From Theobroma cacao (lineage: Eukaryota; Streptophyta; Magnoliopsida; Malvales; Malvaceae), in contig NC_030851.1 of assembly GCF_000208745.1 (NCBI RefSeq), forward strand, positions 2,442,666 through 2,506,665: DNA of 64,000 nt. Direction: 5' to 3'. Shown here piece after piece: positions 50,166 to 62,288 of the stretch (positions within the stretch are counted from its first letter, which is position 1; every line of letters begins with the position of its first letter). Below the pieces are notes generated by a model. It was not told the origin of the DNA. It ran no database searches and was given only the letters and a program-made list of their open reading frames with translations. The position numbers and the translations under genes are program-made.

Positions 50166-51245
50166 CCCAGAATTGTTGATGACCCTGATTTTATTTATTT
50201 ATTTGTTTAATTATTCTTCCACATGAATGAGTCTCTAAAGTGGGATTTCAAAATTTCATATGTCATAGGTACTATTTTTCCAATAAGATGTTTGTAAATA
50301 AAATAAAAAATAAAGCAAGCCAAGACGATTTCTATCTTGTATGATCTTGGGTCTTCACATTACCAGGCTTTTGTCCTTGTTAACAGTTGTGTGGCAGCAA
50401 AATGCAGGCTGCACCCACTTTATTTAAATCCTTTCAAATGATTTGGGCCCTGAGCTTCTAACTTTTTGCCCCCATAACTAGAAAAAAGTGCTTTGGGCCT
50501 ATGCAGATTCAAGATTCAATATCTTATCATGGAGTCACATAAAAATTATATTAAATAATTTCATAACCTATAGGGATAAAATTTTAATGATTGCAATTAA
50601 TTAGTATGCAATATGAAGTAAATTTTTTTTGTGTGTGATCTTGATATTCTTGACCCTGCTTATTTTTTCCATTTGCTTTGGGGTAATTCAAATTGAGAAA
50701 ATCAGTATATGATATTGAAAAACATCAAGTTAATGCTATTATATCTTGTAATTGATCAAGAGTTCTTTTTTTTTTTCTTTTTGATGAGAAAACCGTTTCA
50801 TTTAGCAAATTTTAATAACATCCGAATCAAGTAAAGGGTTAAAAGAAGCAACATTATCCTTGACTCACATTCTTTCATCAGACAATAATAAATCGTTTGT
50901 ATTTAAAAAAAGAATTAATTAAGAAAATTAATAAACAGAAAAGTTGAAAATCGATCCACATTGTTCATTCTGAAAAAATATTCAAAGTAATCATTGTTTG
51001 CTACCATACCAAATATGCAAAATAAGAAAAAGAAGGGAAAAAAAAGGAGCATTTTATTGTGGTAGAGTAGGGAAAAAAAATATGTTGGACATCTTCAAGG
51101 ACAAACCTAGAAAATAACAATGTGAAAGAAAAAACTTTATATTCGTTTTTTTATATATCTTCTAAATTATTTAAATCCACTATATGTTGAAAGAACCAAA
51201 TCATATGTGTATTCACACAAGATCATTTGGCAAAGTAAGACCCTC
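50166..51245. other. Spacer between DUF594 copy 3 and expansin-like pseudogene
   Basis: Closely paralogous to 61199-62288 (shared GATTTTATT.ATTTATTTGTTTAATTATTCTTCCACATGA and CTTGTATGATCTTGGG.CTTCACATTACCAGG). No gene. A poly-T run followed by CTTTTTGATG near 50770 and its counterpart near 61850 were probably inherited with the block. Confidence 0.7.
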
Positions 51246-52912
51246 TCATCTCCAAATCCCATCATCCCTAGGAGAGCAATCTTCTTTTGCAATGTCACTG
51301 ATTTGAAATCCAGTTTTCCAGTCAGCTGGAAGCACATTTTTTGCCCAAATCCACTCGCCATCAAATCCAGATGTCACCACAAATCTAATTTGTAGGGCAC
51401 CAGTTGGAACTCTGCTTGTGTCCCATACCGCCCCATAGTTCCTGTTCATGAAATTCCAGTTTGAGGAACCAGCCTGGAATGATGCATAGCGAAATCAGAA
51501 CAACATCAGTGTAATGAATACAAGCAAATTGGTTTAGCTGTAATTTAAGTTTAGCACTCTTTGAGTCCTTTATCTTAGCTGACCTGAGCTACCTCCATGG
51601 CTACTAACTCTGTCTGGCCACCCTGGTACAGTAAATTTAATTGCCAAGTAATTTGATTTTTGGCTTGATTCTTCAAACTCTAAGGGTGTGTTTGGTATAA
51701 AAGATGTAAAGTCACATTACTTATAATGTGCTCAATTAAATTATGTTGCAATGATTGTTTTATAATTGACCACTGTAATGTAAGATTGCAATGCAATCAC
51801 ATTACAACAAATGGATATAATGTGATTGCAGTACAAAACTAATGCAATCACATTACATTGTACTCTGTAATGTCTTTAAGGACATTTTTACTCATCATCT
51901 TTTAAAAAAATTACTCATAATCCGTTGGGTATTTTGTTGCCAATTTGCTATTGGTTATAAGAGAGGAAGCTATCACATTAATGTATACATATAAAATGTA
52001 TTAAGAAATAAAAATAAAATATTATCTTCTGAAGAAAAAATTTAAAATAAAATATGCAATATAAGAAATTATATTAAAAATAAAAATAAAATATATACTT
52101 GTAATAAGAAATGAAAAATAAAATATATTTAATTAAAAATATATTTAAAAAATATATAAAAATTAACAATAAAAAAATACATGTTAAACTTGTATTTTAA
52201 TATATAAGGGTAGTTTTGAAAATTAACATTACATATCCTGTAAAGTACTTGTAAAACAAACATTGCAATATTATCTTCTCAACATTTTAATCATTACATT
52301 ACTTATATACCAAACACTACAATGTTATCTTCTTTGCAATCACATTACATTGTAAAGTACCAAATGCTACCTAACAACTAAGTTCTTATTTCTGTATTCA
52401 CAAGGTAACTTGCTTCATAGAACTTGATCAACATTGTAATAATGATAATATAGATGCTAATCAAAGTTAAATAATATTTATTGAACCAATCACCAATCAC
52501 AATAATATTTTAATTTATCAATTAACTAAAAAAGAATTGGACTTATTTCATTAAGGGAAAAAAAATACCCCAGCATGGTAAATAGGAATATTGTGTAATG
52601 AAGAAATTGGAACGTTATAGCAATTAATGTGCTTAATGGGAAGCCCCATAATATTATAAGTTGGTCCACACCGAGGCTGACTTCTTTTATATGGTTGTTG
52701 TAGCAAAACCATGGGATGAGAAAACTTCAAGAAAAAATATCATAATCATTCGTCTCATTACTAGTACTACTATTTTGTTTGGTATAGTAATCTAATTAAA
52801 TGTTTGATCTTTTATATACCACGTTGACAATTCGAAGTTCAAAATGTCTTGGCCCAAGCCCTGGTTAGCCATGGCCATGAAGGCCTGCTGCAAAGAACAC
52901 AGTCCGATTTGT
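51246..52912 (-). pseudogene. Expansin-like A pseudogene 1
   Basis: Paralogue of the intact gene at 62289-63799. Exon 5 is present at 51473-51246 (228 bases: same frame, an in-frame 18-base deletion removing the IYDSGV region). Exon 4 ends at 51584 but carries one-base insertions and is split by a MITE at 51684-52371. Its 3' acceptor is altered (CAAG/TTACC instead of CAG/GATACC). Exon 3 is recognisable near 52835-52910 (GLGQDILN..., AMANQGLG-like) and then breaks off where LINE sequence begins. Exons 1 and 2, with the signal peptide, are missing. Confidence 0.85.
51684..52371. mobile_element. PIF/Harbinger (Tourist-like) MITE
   Basis: 688-bp non-coding element flanked by TAA (51681-51683 and 52372-52374). 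The left end GGGTGTGTTTGGTA pairs with the right end, reverse-complemented as GGTAGCATTTGGTA. A TAA target duplication with GGG...GTTTGGT termini is characteristic of this superfamily. The interior repeats GCAATCACATTACA-type words, and ATATACCAAACACTAC near 52305-52320 looks like a second, internal terminus. Confidence 0.82.
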
Positions 52913-53650
52913 CAGAGACCCCATCAACACCAAATTTTGCCAAAGAATTAACGAAATAGTTGCCTTCCCAAAGAGTATGTCTAACTATAACATAGTTAAT
53001 AGACTTTTCAAGCAATCAATTTCGTTGAAAGTACCCTTATAGATCCCAAGGTCTTGAGTTCACATTATACAAACCTAATTAAGGGTCACATTAGAGTCAG
53101 ATTTAACAATCAACTATTTCAAATCAATAAAGAAAGAGGAAGCAAATAATTGCAGTGCATTCTCGATTACCATAAGCTCGGCATAATTAGAATCTTTGAG
53201 CACACCCTCGCATCCTGTTAGGTTTGATTTACCTCTCGCGAATTCATCAACATTGAAGTTAAAATCTCCTTCAAATGAAATATTCCATGAGACATTTAAA
53301 CGGGAATGTGAAAGGGATCGCCTAATGATGGAGTTCCAAAAACTCCATTCCCCAACCCACGTCATAAACGGACTCCATGCCTTCACAATCCTGAATCCAA
53401 AAGATACAACGCATCCTAATAAGGAGAACTTTCACATCATCTTAAACCTTCACGTTAAATATGATTTCATTTCTGACAAGTCATATTGACTAGAAGGCTG
53501 CACCCATGATTGAATAAATTAGGCAATAGAGTTTGGGACTATCCAAGAAATGCCCCACCTACTGAGAGTATGATTCCAAACAATCCAGCTAAAGTGGCAA
53601 GTGAGCAACACATATGTTCAAGTTTCATCAACAAGACCACACCAACAACT
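52913..53650 (-). mobile_element. LINE 3' fragment (zf-RVT and RNase H-like)
   Basis: Minus strand: CCWCGLVDET and SWIVWNHTLSRWG near 53650-53540 match the zinc-finger region after plant LINE reverse transcriptase. GVLKDSNYAELMVIENALQL near 53210-53140 matches the RNase H region. Stops interrupt it. It abuts the broken exon 3 of expansin-like pseudogene 1, so its arrival or a linked deletion probably removed exons 1 and 2. Confidence 0.65.
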
Positions 53651-53699
53651 TAAAATATTATCTCTCATTATATAATTCAAAAAATATTTATATACATGA

Positions 53700-54120
53700 A
53701 AAAAATGTTATATTCAAGTAATTTTTGCTACCAAGTTGTTGCTTAAGCTACAATTTTCTATTTATTGTGCCCTTCCTAAAATCCCAAATGATTTTATGAA
53801 AACTAAAAGGGCAAATCCGGTTATTTACAGAATTAAAATGGATTTGCATGCGTTTTGGATGAGTAATGTCAGACACCAGCTTTTCTTCTTTTGTTTCCCC
53901 AAGAATGGAATTTTACTTCTATCTTTATACTCTTCCAGGGGACTTGCATGATTTACATTGTGTTCCTTTTATATGCCTATATTGCTTTTCTTCCTTTGTT
54001 TCCCCAAGAATGGAATTTTACTTCTATCTTTATACTCTTCCAGGGGACTTGCATGATTTACAATGTGTTCCTTTTATACGCATACATTTCTTCGAGTTCA
54101 GGAAATGCTTAGTCGTTTTT
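53700..54120 (+). repeat. Paralogue of DUF594 upstream block, with internal 105-bp tandem duplication
   Basis: Matches 44810-45125. Within it, about 53886-53990 is repeated directly at 53991-54095 (TTGTTTCCCCAAGAATGGAA recurs with an offset of 105). Downstream, where a DUF594 body would be expected, the sequence jumps to a block like that downstream of the DUF594 genes. Confidence 0.75.
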
Positions 54121-54415
54121 CCAATTTTTATAATTTTTATAATTACTATTATATAGTTTTTATTAATTAAAAAAAAAGAAGCTCCCATCGGGAGCACTAG
54201 AGCTCCCCTCCCTATTTTTTTTATTTTTTTAAAAAATATAATAATAATTTTTTAAATTAATAAAAAATAATATTTTAGTTTTTTCATTATTTCTGTTAGC
54301 AGTGTTTGTACTCTTAAGGCGAAGTGTGTATTTCAAAAACTAATAGATTTTCGTATAATTTTTATAAAAACTTAAGAGAGTCAAGATATTTTATTAAAAA
54401 AAATATATTAGACAT

Positions 54416-56560
54416 CTTCAGGAGCAAACCTAGAAAATAACAATAAGAAAAAAAACTATATATTCATTTTTTTTAATCTTCTAAATTATTCAAATTCACT
54501 ATAGTTATGTGCATTCGCACAAGTTTGGCAAAGCAAGACCCTCTCCTATATAACTCCAATTTTCCAGTCAGCTGGAAGCACATTTTTTGCCCAAATCCAC
54601 TTATCATTGAACTCAGATGTCACCACAAATCTAAATTGTAGGCAAGGCAGAGTTAGAGCATTTGTAAAGGGAAAATCCAACAGAAAGAGACATTAAACAA
54701 TCAAAGAGAATTTTATATATAATTCAATTCTCACTCATCTAAAAGATTAAATAAAATTCACAAACCATTGAACATAAAAAAATGCATATAAACAGTAATG
54801 ATTGTGTCATATATATATATATATATATAACTAAATAGAACTATAAAAAAAGTCTCTTTCACTCTCTTGCATGTAAGAGTGGAAAAGAAAACAAATTTTC
54901 AAACTCAAATGAATTATTTTTTTATTTTGTGTGTTCTACACAAAATGAGTAGCTTTTTAAGCAAACCCTCCTTTTATTTTCTATTTACCTCTTAAATTAT
55001 TAATTAACACATTGGGTTATTAGGTTGAACTATTGAGATATAATATGTTATGATAGGCTATCGTGTTTGACTGTTAAAATATAATATGTTATAATATGTT
55101 TAGATTTATATAAAAACTTAGTGAGCTTAGGTTAGTAGACTCACTTTTATTTTTTTTTTTAAATTTGATAGACATAACATATTATATTAGAATATTGGGT
55201 AAAATATCCACATTTCTTAAGTTTTAATCAAAGTTCTAAGCGGACCTAGTAGTTTTCAAAATGAACACTCCGTTCTAAAAAAAATCTTCTGTTGCACACA
55301 TATGTCGAACTGTTAGCCAATCGTTAGTGTTTCCCTTAGTTTAATAATGGGATAATATTGAAATGACAATTATACCCTTCATTAATTTTAAATTACTATT
55401 ATATAAATTTTTATTAATTTTCTTATTAATTTAAAAAATATAGAAGAGCATTGATCAATGCTCCCCAAGAGAAGAGATCTTAGGCTTATTTTTTTATTTT
55501 TTTTCCAAAAATATAATAATAATTTTTTAAATTAATAAAAAAAGATATTTTAATTTTTTTATAATCTTTGTTAATGGTGTTTATACTTTTGGGGTGGAAT
55601 GTTTATTTTAAAAACTAATGAACCCACTTGAAATTTCGATTAAAACTTAAGGGTGTGGGGGTATTTTACACTAAAATATTTATTTGTTAGGCTTAACTAA
55701 CAATATATTGACCATAATAACTCTAATTTTATCAAATCGTTTAAGAAATAAAAATAATTATTAAATAAAAAAATTATTTTGAGGATCATTAAAAATATAT
55801 ATAATAAATAAAATTATATTGAAAGAAATACAGTCATTTCATTTTATCAATTTGTATATATATTCTTGTTACTTAAAGTTTACAACACATTGGTTATTCT
55901 AAATAAAAAATGATATATTGATAAAATTCTAAGCAATAGTGCAACTTATAATTGAAAATTACATAATAATTTACTAATTTTTAAATATTAAAATCGTAAA
56001 AAATAAAATCTACATAACAAAAAAAACATAACAAGTATAAGATAAAAATCACATATCACATAATAAAAAAAATATATGATTGATTGTTCGTAGAATTTGT
56101 GAAAAAAAATCTATAAAGATTTAAAACATATAAGTAATATAGTAGAAATAAAAAATTAAATTAAAAGAAAAAAAATAAAAAAAAATTAAAAATTGAGTAA
56201 GACATGTTGAATCATTTTGTTATTCTTTATTTTTATTAATAATTCAATAAAAAATTATTTTTGAGAGACCATTAAGAGAATTTATAAAAAAAATTTAAAA
56301 ATTTTATATACAATATGAAAAAAATTTTAAAAATTTTGAGAAGCCATTGCCCCGTCCCTTAAGGGCACCAACCGCCCCATGGTTCCTGTTCATGAAATTC
56401 CAGTATGAAGAGCCAACCTGGAATGATACATAGCGATATGATCAGAACAACATCAGTGTAAAGAATACGAGAAAATTGTTTTGGCTATAATGTAAGTTTA
56501 GCACTCTTGGAGTCCTTTATAATTTGGGCTGACCTGAGCTACATCCATGGCTTCTTTTTA
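54416..56560 (-). pseudogene. Expansin-like A pseudogene 2 (exon 4-5 fragments)
   Basis: The stretch 54416-54645 matches the 3' flank and part of exon 5 of the intact EXLA gene (CCAGTCAGCTGGAAGCAC, GATGTCACCACAAATCTAAA). The rest of exon 5 (ACCGCCCCATGGTTCCTG...) and its acceptor appear only at about 56365-56420, followed by intron-like sequence and the start of exon 4 (CTGACCTGAGCTACATCCATGG) near 56535. About 1.7 kb of AT-rich, repeat-like DNA separates the two halves. The C-terminal codons and stop are deleted. No upstream exons were found. Confidence 0.75.
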
Positions 56561-58870
56561 TTTTGAGTTTTTCTTAATCACTAATACAAAATAATGAGAG
56601 AGATTAAAAAGTCTGCGTGGATCGTGTGTTGATATTGATCCATTTCTTTAATGCCAAGTTATGTACCTATTCTCCTTGGTACGGTTTCCCCAGAAGGTAC
56701 AAGCTTTCTTTTTCCTTTTTATATTCTTATAAAATTCTTTACCTTCATTTGGAAGGCATGTGCCACGTTGTTCACGCACTCCATTTATATATATAATAAC
56801 ATATCGGCTCCCAAAGATCAGCAAAAACCTTCATCTTGTTTCCTTATTCTCTGCCAAGTTACATACGTATCCTCTCTGAGCTTGCATTCTCTAAGAGTCA
56901 AGTCATTTAGCACTAAAAATTGTGGGTGCTTCACAACTCAAAAGCTACCTATTCTGCTTTTCATTACTTTTATATTATGAGTTGAACATTATATATTAAT
57001 GCATGTATTGGGCTTCTTGCAGGCATATATTTTGTTGCTAGCAATACCAGCGATGCTTCTCACAAGTAATAATAAGTTCATTTCTGTTTGATTATTAGCT
57101 TTTGATGTATGCATTTTCTTTATATTTATTTTTCCGCTTTCCAAACTCTATTTTTTAGGGATAAATGTAAGTTAATTATATAAAAAAAAAAACTGTTACA
57201 AGGTAACAAGCTGATTATAATATATAGTACATAAAATATTATATTGGAGTCAACATATATATTAGAATGTGTGTTTGTCAAAAGAATAGACTATTCATGA
57301 TCATGTGGTAGTTTTTTTTTTTTTTTTGCCAAAGAGAGAGACAGAGCTAACCAATTTTTGTTGAAGAGATCAAAGATGAAAAAGAATAAAAGTTAAAAAT
57401 GTTTAAAATTAATATATGAAACTTAATCATTAATAATTAAAATATTCATAATAAATAATAATTTTATATAATATATAAATCAAAAGAAACATTAAAAGAA
57501 AAAATTATAATAGTTTTCTAGATATTTTTTATATTCGAATTAATCAATTATGAACTCTGTACTGAAAATGCTAGTAATATCTTTTTCAATGTAAACAACT
57601 AAATTATATACAAAGAACCTATCATCTATTTTATTTTAGATTATTGTCTTTCACAATATAAACAACTAAAAATTAATGCAATCAACATCTAATATTTTTA
57701 TTTTATTTTTATTTAAATTAAAAATACTAAATATAAAATTATAATTAATAAAATAAAAATATTTAAATACGATATACATGATTAATAATTTTTTTTATAT
57801 AGATAGCAACAGCGATAATAATGATACTTACAAGTGAGTTTCATTGTATCATTTCTTAAATGTTAAACTAATTTTAAAAATTGAATTGCTATTAATTTTA
57901 TTCATTTCTGACAATCCTGAATATTTAGTGGTAACAATGGAGTACATGATTTTGAATCAAAGTCTTTAGCCTAAATGTAAATGCCAAGATGTCCGCTAGC
58001 AAGAAGATAGCTAGCTATGCCAAATCAATACTATCCATGTTAAAATTTTAGTACAGCCATTTAATATAAAATCAATCAATAATTAATTGAATGATACTTA
58101 TTATATTTAAATGTTAAACTATTTCATATATAATTGATTAAGTGAGAATTACTTTTATAATTTAATATTAAATTATCACTTTTCTATGTTCCACTCTGGC
58201 TTTTACTACCACGCCACTCCAAGAACTAATCGAACTATATCCAATTGTTAAAAACAAAAAATAAAAGTAAAAATTTTGTGCATCGATGTCCAAATACTTT
58301 ATTATATTCTCTTCTTATTGGGATATAGATTACCAAATATACTTACCTTGATGCGCCTCTCTAGCTTGTAGTAGTATTAATTTAACGCCTAATTATGGAA
58401 AAGCTACAAGTTTTTCCTTTAATTTTACATTGTTTATCCTCAAAAGCAAGACAAAGTAGCGAAAGAGCCAACTGAAGCTCTCTTTAATTAGTTTGTGAAG
58501 TAATTTTTTAAGGTGAGCAAACCAGAATCCTAAATGGTAATTGAGCAATGCAATGGTTCTTTTCTTAATTAGAATTATAAGTTTTCTTCCTCGTTTTAAA
58601 GTTTTAATTCTTTACTTCATAACCTAGAATTTGAAAGATTCACTCGTGTTAAACGTTGAAATCTCTTTTTATAGGTATAAATAGTGCTTACTGAATCAAT
58701 ATTTCTACTTAATTAGCTAGAGGAGTCGGCTAATTCCGTGATGAGAAAAGTAGAAGAATGAAAACACTTTTTCACCATTTACATTAACCAGAGGTCACAA
58801 GAAGCTTAGCATTATTAGACCATCAGATCGTGGAAGCATTTTGTCGCAACGCTAGCACAAGTGAATAGTA
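56561..58870. other. Upstream region of DUF594 copy 4
   Basis: AT-rich, no independent gene. The stretch 57800-57975 is paralogous to 45930-46095. Two extra start-exon copies lie at 57053-57065 and 57831-57843 (separate entry). TATAAATA at 58676-58683 is a plausible TATA box for the gene starting at 58871, giving a leader of roughly 160 bases. Confidence 0.6.
57053..57843 (+). repeat. Two extra copies of the 13-base start exon
   Basis: 57053-57065 reads ATGCTTCTCACAA followed by GTAATA; 57831-57843 reads ATGATACTTACAA followed by GTGAGT. Both resemble the proposed exon 1 of copy 4 (ATGCTTCTCACAA/GTAAGT at 58871), and both would join exon 2 in the same phase. Confidence 0.65.
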
Positions 58871-61198
58871 ATGCTTCTCACAAGTAAGTGCAATTTTATG
58901 TAAATTCAAGTGGAATTAATTATGTGCATTTCTTTTAGAATTAAATTTATTTTTTTAAGTGTCTGAATTATATATATTTTCTCAAATCTGGTTTCATCTA
59001 AATGAAAAACAACATACTTGGAGTTTACATTTACATTTAATTTGAATGGTTTGAAACAACTTAGATAAATAACATAGTAACATGAATTTTTGATAAGAAC
59101 ATTGATTACATAAACCATTTTTGAAATTTCAGTTGCTTTCTCTCACATCTACGTGGAGATCAAGAATTCCATCTTGAGAAGAATATTCACAGAAATCACA
59201 AAAAATTTTTGGAGTGAATGGGAGCTTCGTTTGATGGTTATAGTCAGCCTTATCCTCCAGCATCTTCTCGTCATATCTGGGAATCTTCGACGAGGATACG
59301 TTGGGAAAAAATTGCCTTGTGTGGCGATAATTGTATGGTTAGTGTATTTGTCAGCAGACTGGATGGCAACTATTGTGCTGAGTACCCTTCTTATGGGCGA
59401 TGTTAAGCTTAAACATGGCCTTATTGTATTTTGGACGCCCTTCCTTTTGTGGCATCTTGGCAGCCCTCATAACATTACAGCTTATTCTTTAGAAGACAAT
59501 GAGCTGTGGCTACGACACTTTCTTGGCATGGTCTTCCAAGTGTCAGAGGCGGTATATATCTATATCAGGTTTCGATCAGACACCGACCTCAATTTTATGG
59601 CTGCTCCAATATTCCTTGCTGGAGTTTGCAAGTACGGAGAAAGGATATGGGCTCTCAGATCTGCAAGCGACAAGCAGCTCATAAATTCCTTGTACTCTTC
59701 AAAAGGAAAGGCTTGGCCACAGGAAAATAAAAATATCAGAATAGGGCTGTCTGAGTCTGCAATAAACGATTCTTTCAAAGGCAAAGGCAACGTTTCCGAG
59801 CTCAACTTGCTCCGCCAAGCTTATTCATCTTTTGTTATTTTCAAGCCTCTCTTCCTTGGCCTCCCATTTGGGCTTTCCGCAAAATTTTATGACGACATGG
59901 TCTACATCAAGTCTAAATCCGCGGAAGATGCCTTCAAATTGGTAGGGTCTGAACTGGGATACCTTTACGACTTGCTTTTCACCAAGATGCCCCTTCATCA
60001 CCATCAGCCTAAATTGAGTTTAAGTCTTCGTGCCTTGTGCTTTCTGTCTGCTGTGTCATCACTGATTGCATTCTCAGCAATCATGGATAAGAGTGTGCAT
60101 TCAAAAGTCGACATTGTCATTACTTATCTGCTGTTGCTGGGAGCTATTTCTCTCGACGTATATTCATTTATAATGCACGCTCTCTCTACATGGGCAATGA
60201 TCAGGTCCCCCATTCCAAAAAACATGGTGCAAAAAATGTACTCCAAGGTTGTTGCTTCCAGGATGAATTTGGTTGAAGCCAAGATGGAAATCAAATCAAT
60301 GGCACAACATGATCTAATAAATTATTTCGCCGAGGCCAAGACAAACAAGTTCACTGAAGCTGTAAGGATTATTGACACTGGTAATCTTTTACAGAAGTAT
60401 GGGCATACCAATTGGAAGCCTGTTGATTGTGAATTGAAGAAATTCATCTATGATCATCTAAAAGAGAAGCGTCAGACGTTGGCCGAGAAGGGTTTCGGAC
60501 AGGAGGATCTCGAGAAGTTATTAAATGCGAAAGGTGAAAACATGTTAGATGAACATGTTATGGAGGACTTGGTCGGCACAACAGATTTTATACAAGGCAT
60601 TTTTTGTTGGCATTTTGCTACAAAGCTTGTTTACTACGATGATCTCGACAACTTTCGAACAGGTACGCTCGGTTCATCCTGCGAAATTGCCATGTCTTTG
60701 TCTGATTACATGATGTACCTCGTACTCGTCCGTCCATTGATGCTGCCTAAAGGGTTCAGTGAAGTGATAAACAATGAAAACTACCGCCAAGCCAAAATTC
60801 TTTTCCCAGAGGATATGACAAAAAACATGAGAAAAATAGAAGTCAGGAAAAAATTTACATCAGTGGTGCTTGGGCACCAAAATTTTCTCAGTGAAAGTAA
60901 TAGCTTGGAAGTGATAAACGGTGGGTGTAGGTTTGCCCAAAAATTGCAGAGTGTTATCACAGAGTTTCGGTGGGATCATGAAGAGAAATGGAAAATGATT
61001 AGTAAAGTGTGGGTGGAGATGATGACTTATGCTGCCAGTCATTGTTCTTGGAAAGAGCATGCTCAACAATTGAGGCACGGTGGGGAGCTGCTTACTCATG
61101 TTGCCCTTCTTATGGCACATCTTGGTTTGACCACTCAGATCCGCAGAGAAAAACCACCTGATCATGAGGATGAGCTTAATCTGCCATTCCCACTTTAA
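58871..61198 (+). CDS. DUF4220/DUF594 membrane protein (copy 4)
   Basis: Exons 58871-58883 (ATG CTT CTC ACA A, donor GTAAGT) and 59133-61198 (acceptor GAAATTTCAG), 692 residues beginning MLLTIAFSHIYVEIKNS. The 249-base intron is the shortest in the array. Predicted membrane spans lie near residues 37-54, 69-90 and 101-115. HLGSPHNIT begins at about 112 and DNELWLRH at about 126 (DUF4220). Two further spans lie mid-protein (CFLSAVSSLIAFSAI; VITYLLLLGAISLDVYSF). The DUF594 motif HAQQLRHGGELLTHVALL occupies about 647-664, before a charged tail. Closest to the broken copy 3. It sits about 1.1 kb from an intact EXLA gene on the opposite strand (tail to tail). Function not established. Confidence 0.92.
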
Positions 61199-62288
61199 CT
61201 AGGCGTAATCCAAAATGTTGATGAGCCTGATTTTATTCATTTATTTGTTTAATTATTCTTCCACATGACTGTAATTAATTGAAATCTAGTTCATCAAAGT
61301 GGGATTTCATAATTTCATATGTAATAAGTACACTATTTTGCCAATAAGAGGTTTGTAAACAAAACAAAAAATAAAGAAGCCAAGACGATTTCTATCTTGT
61401 ATGATCTTGGGGCTTCACATTACCAGGTCCAGGCTTTTGTCCTTGTTAACAGTTACGTGGCAGCAAATACAGGCTGCAGCCACTTTATTTAAATCATTTC
61501 AACTGATTTGGGCCCTGAGCTTCCAAGTTTTTGCCCAGTAAAGATGTACCAAATGCCGGTACTAGAAAAAGAGCTTTGGGCCTATTCAATGCCAATATCT
61601 TATCATGAAGTCACACAACTAAAAATTATATTAAATAATTTCTTAACCCATGGAGATAAAATTTTAATGTTGGCAATTAATTAGTACGTAATATGAAGTT
61701 AATCATTTTTATTTTATATTAAGCAAAATTTGGGACCTTGAGCCTGCTTCATTTTTCCCTTTCCTTTTGGGTAATTTAAATTGAGAAAATCAGTATATGA
61801 AATTGAAAAAAATCAAATTAATGCTATTATTATATCTTCAAGATTTTTTTTTTCTTTTTGATGGGAAGGATGTTTCATGCAACAATTTTAAATAACATAC
61901 AAATTAATCGAGTAAGGGGTTTAAAAAACAAGATTATCTTTTAATCACATTCTTTTATAAGATAAAGGATGAATGATCATAATTGAATAAGAAAATTAAT
62001 AAACGGAAAAAATAACTATTCCAATTGTTTATTTTAAAAAGAAATTTCATAGTAATTATTGTTTGCTAGCAAACCAAATATTCAAAAGAGAAAAACAAAG
62101 AAAGAAACAAAGGAGCATTTTATTATGGTAGAGTAGGAAAAAAAATATGTTAGACATCTTCAAGAGCAAACCTAGAAAATAACAACGAGGAAAAAAAATA
62201 CTATATATTCATTTTTTTTTATCTTCTAAATTATTCAAATTCACTATAAATATGTGTATTCACACAAGATTGGCAAAGCAAGACCCTC
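61199..62288. other. Convergent spacer between DUF594 copy 4 and EXLA
   Basis: Shared 3' regions, paralogous to 50166-51245. No gene seen. Confidence 0.6.

Noticed and set aside
53866..54156. 96-codon frame with internal repeat
   Set aside because: Repetition simply reflects the 105-bp DNA duplication (divisible by three); no domain.
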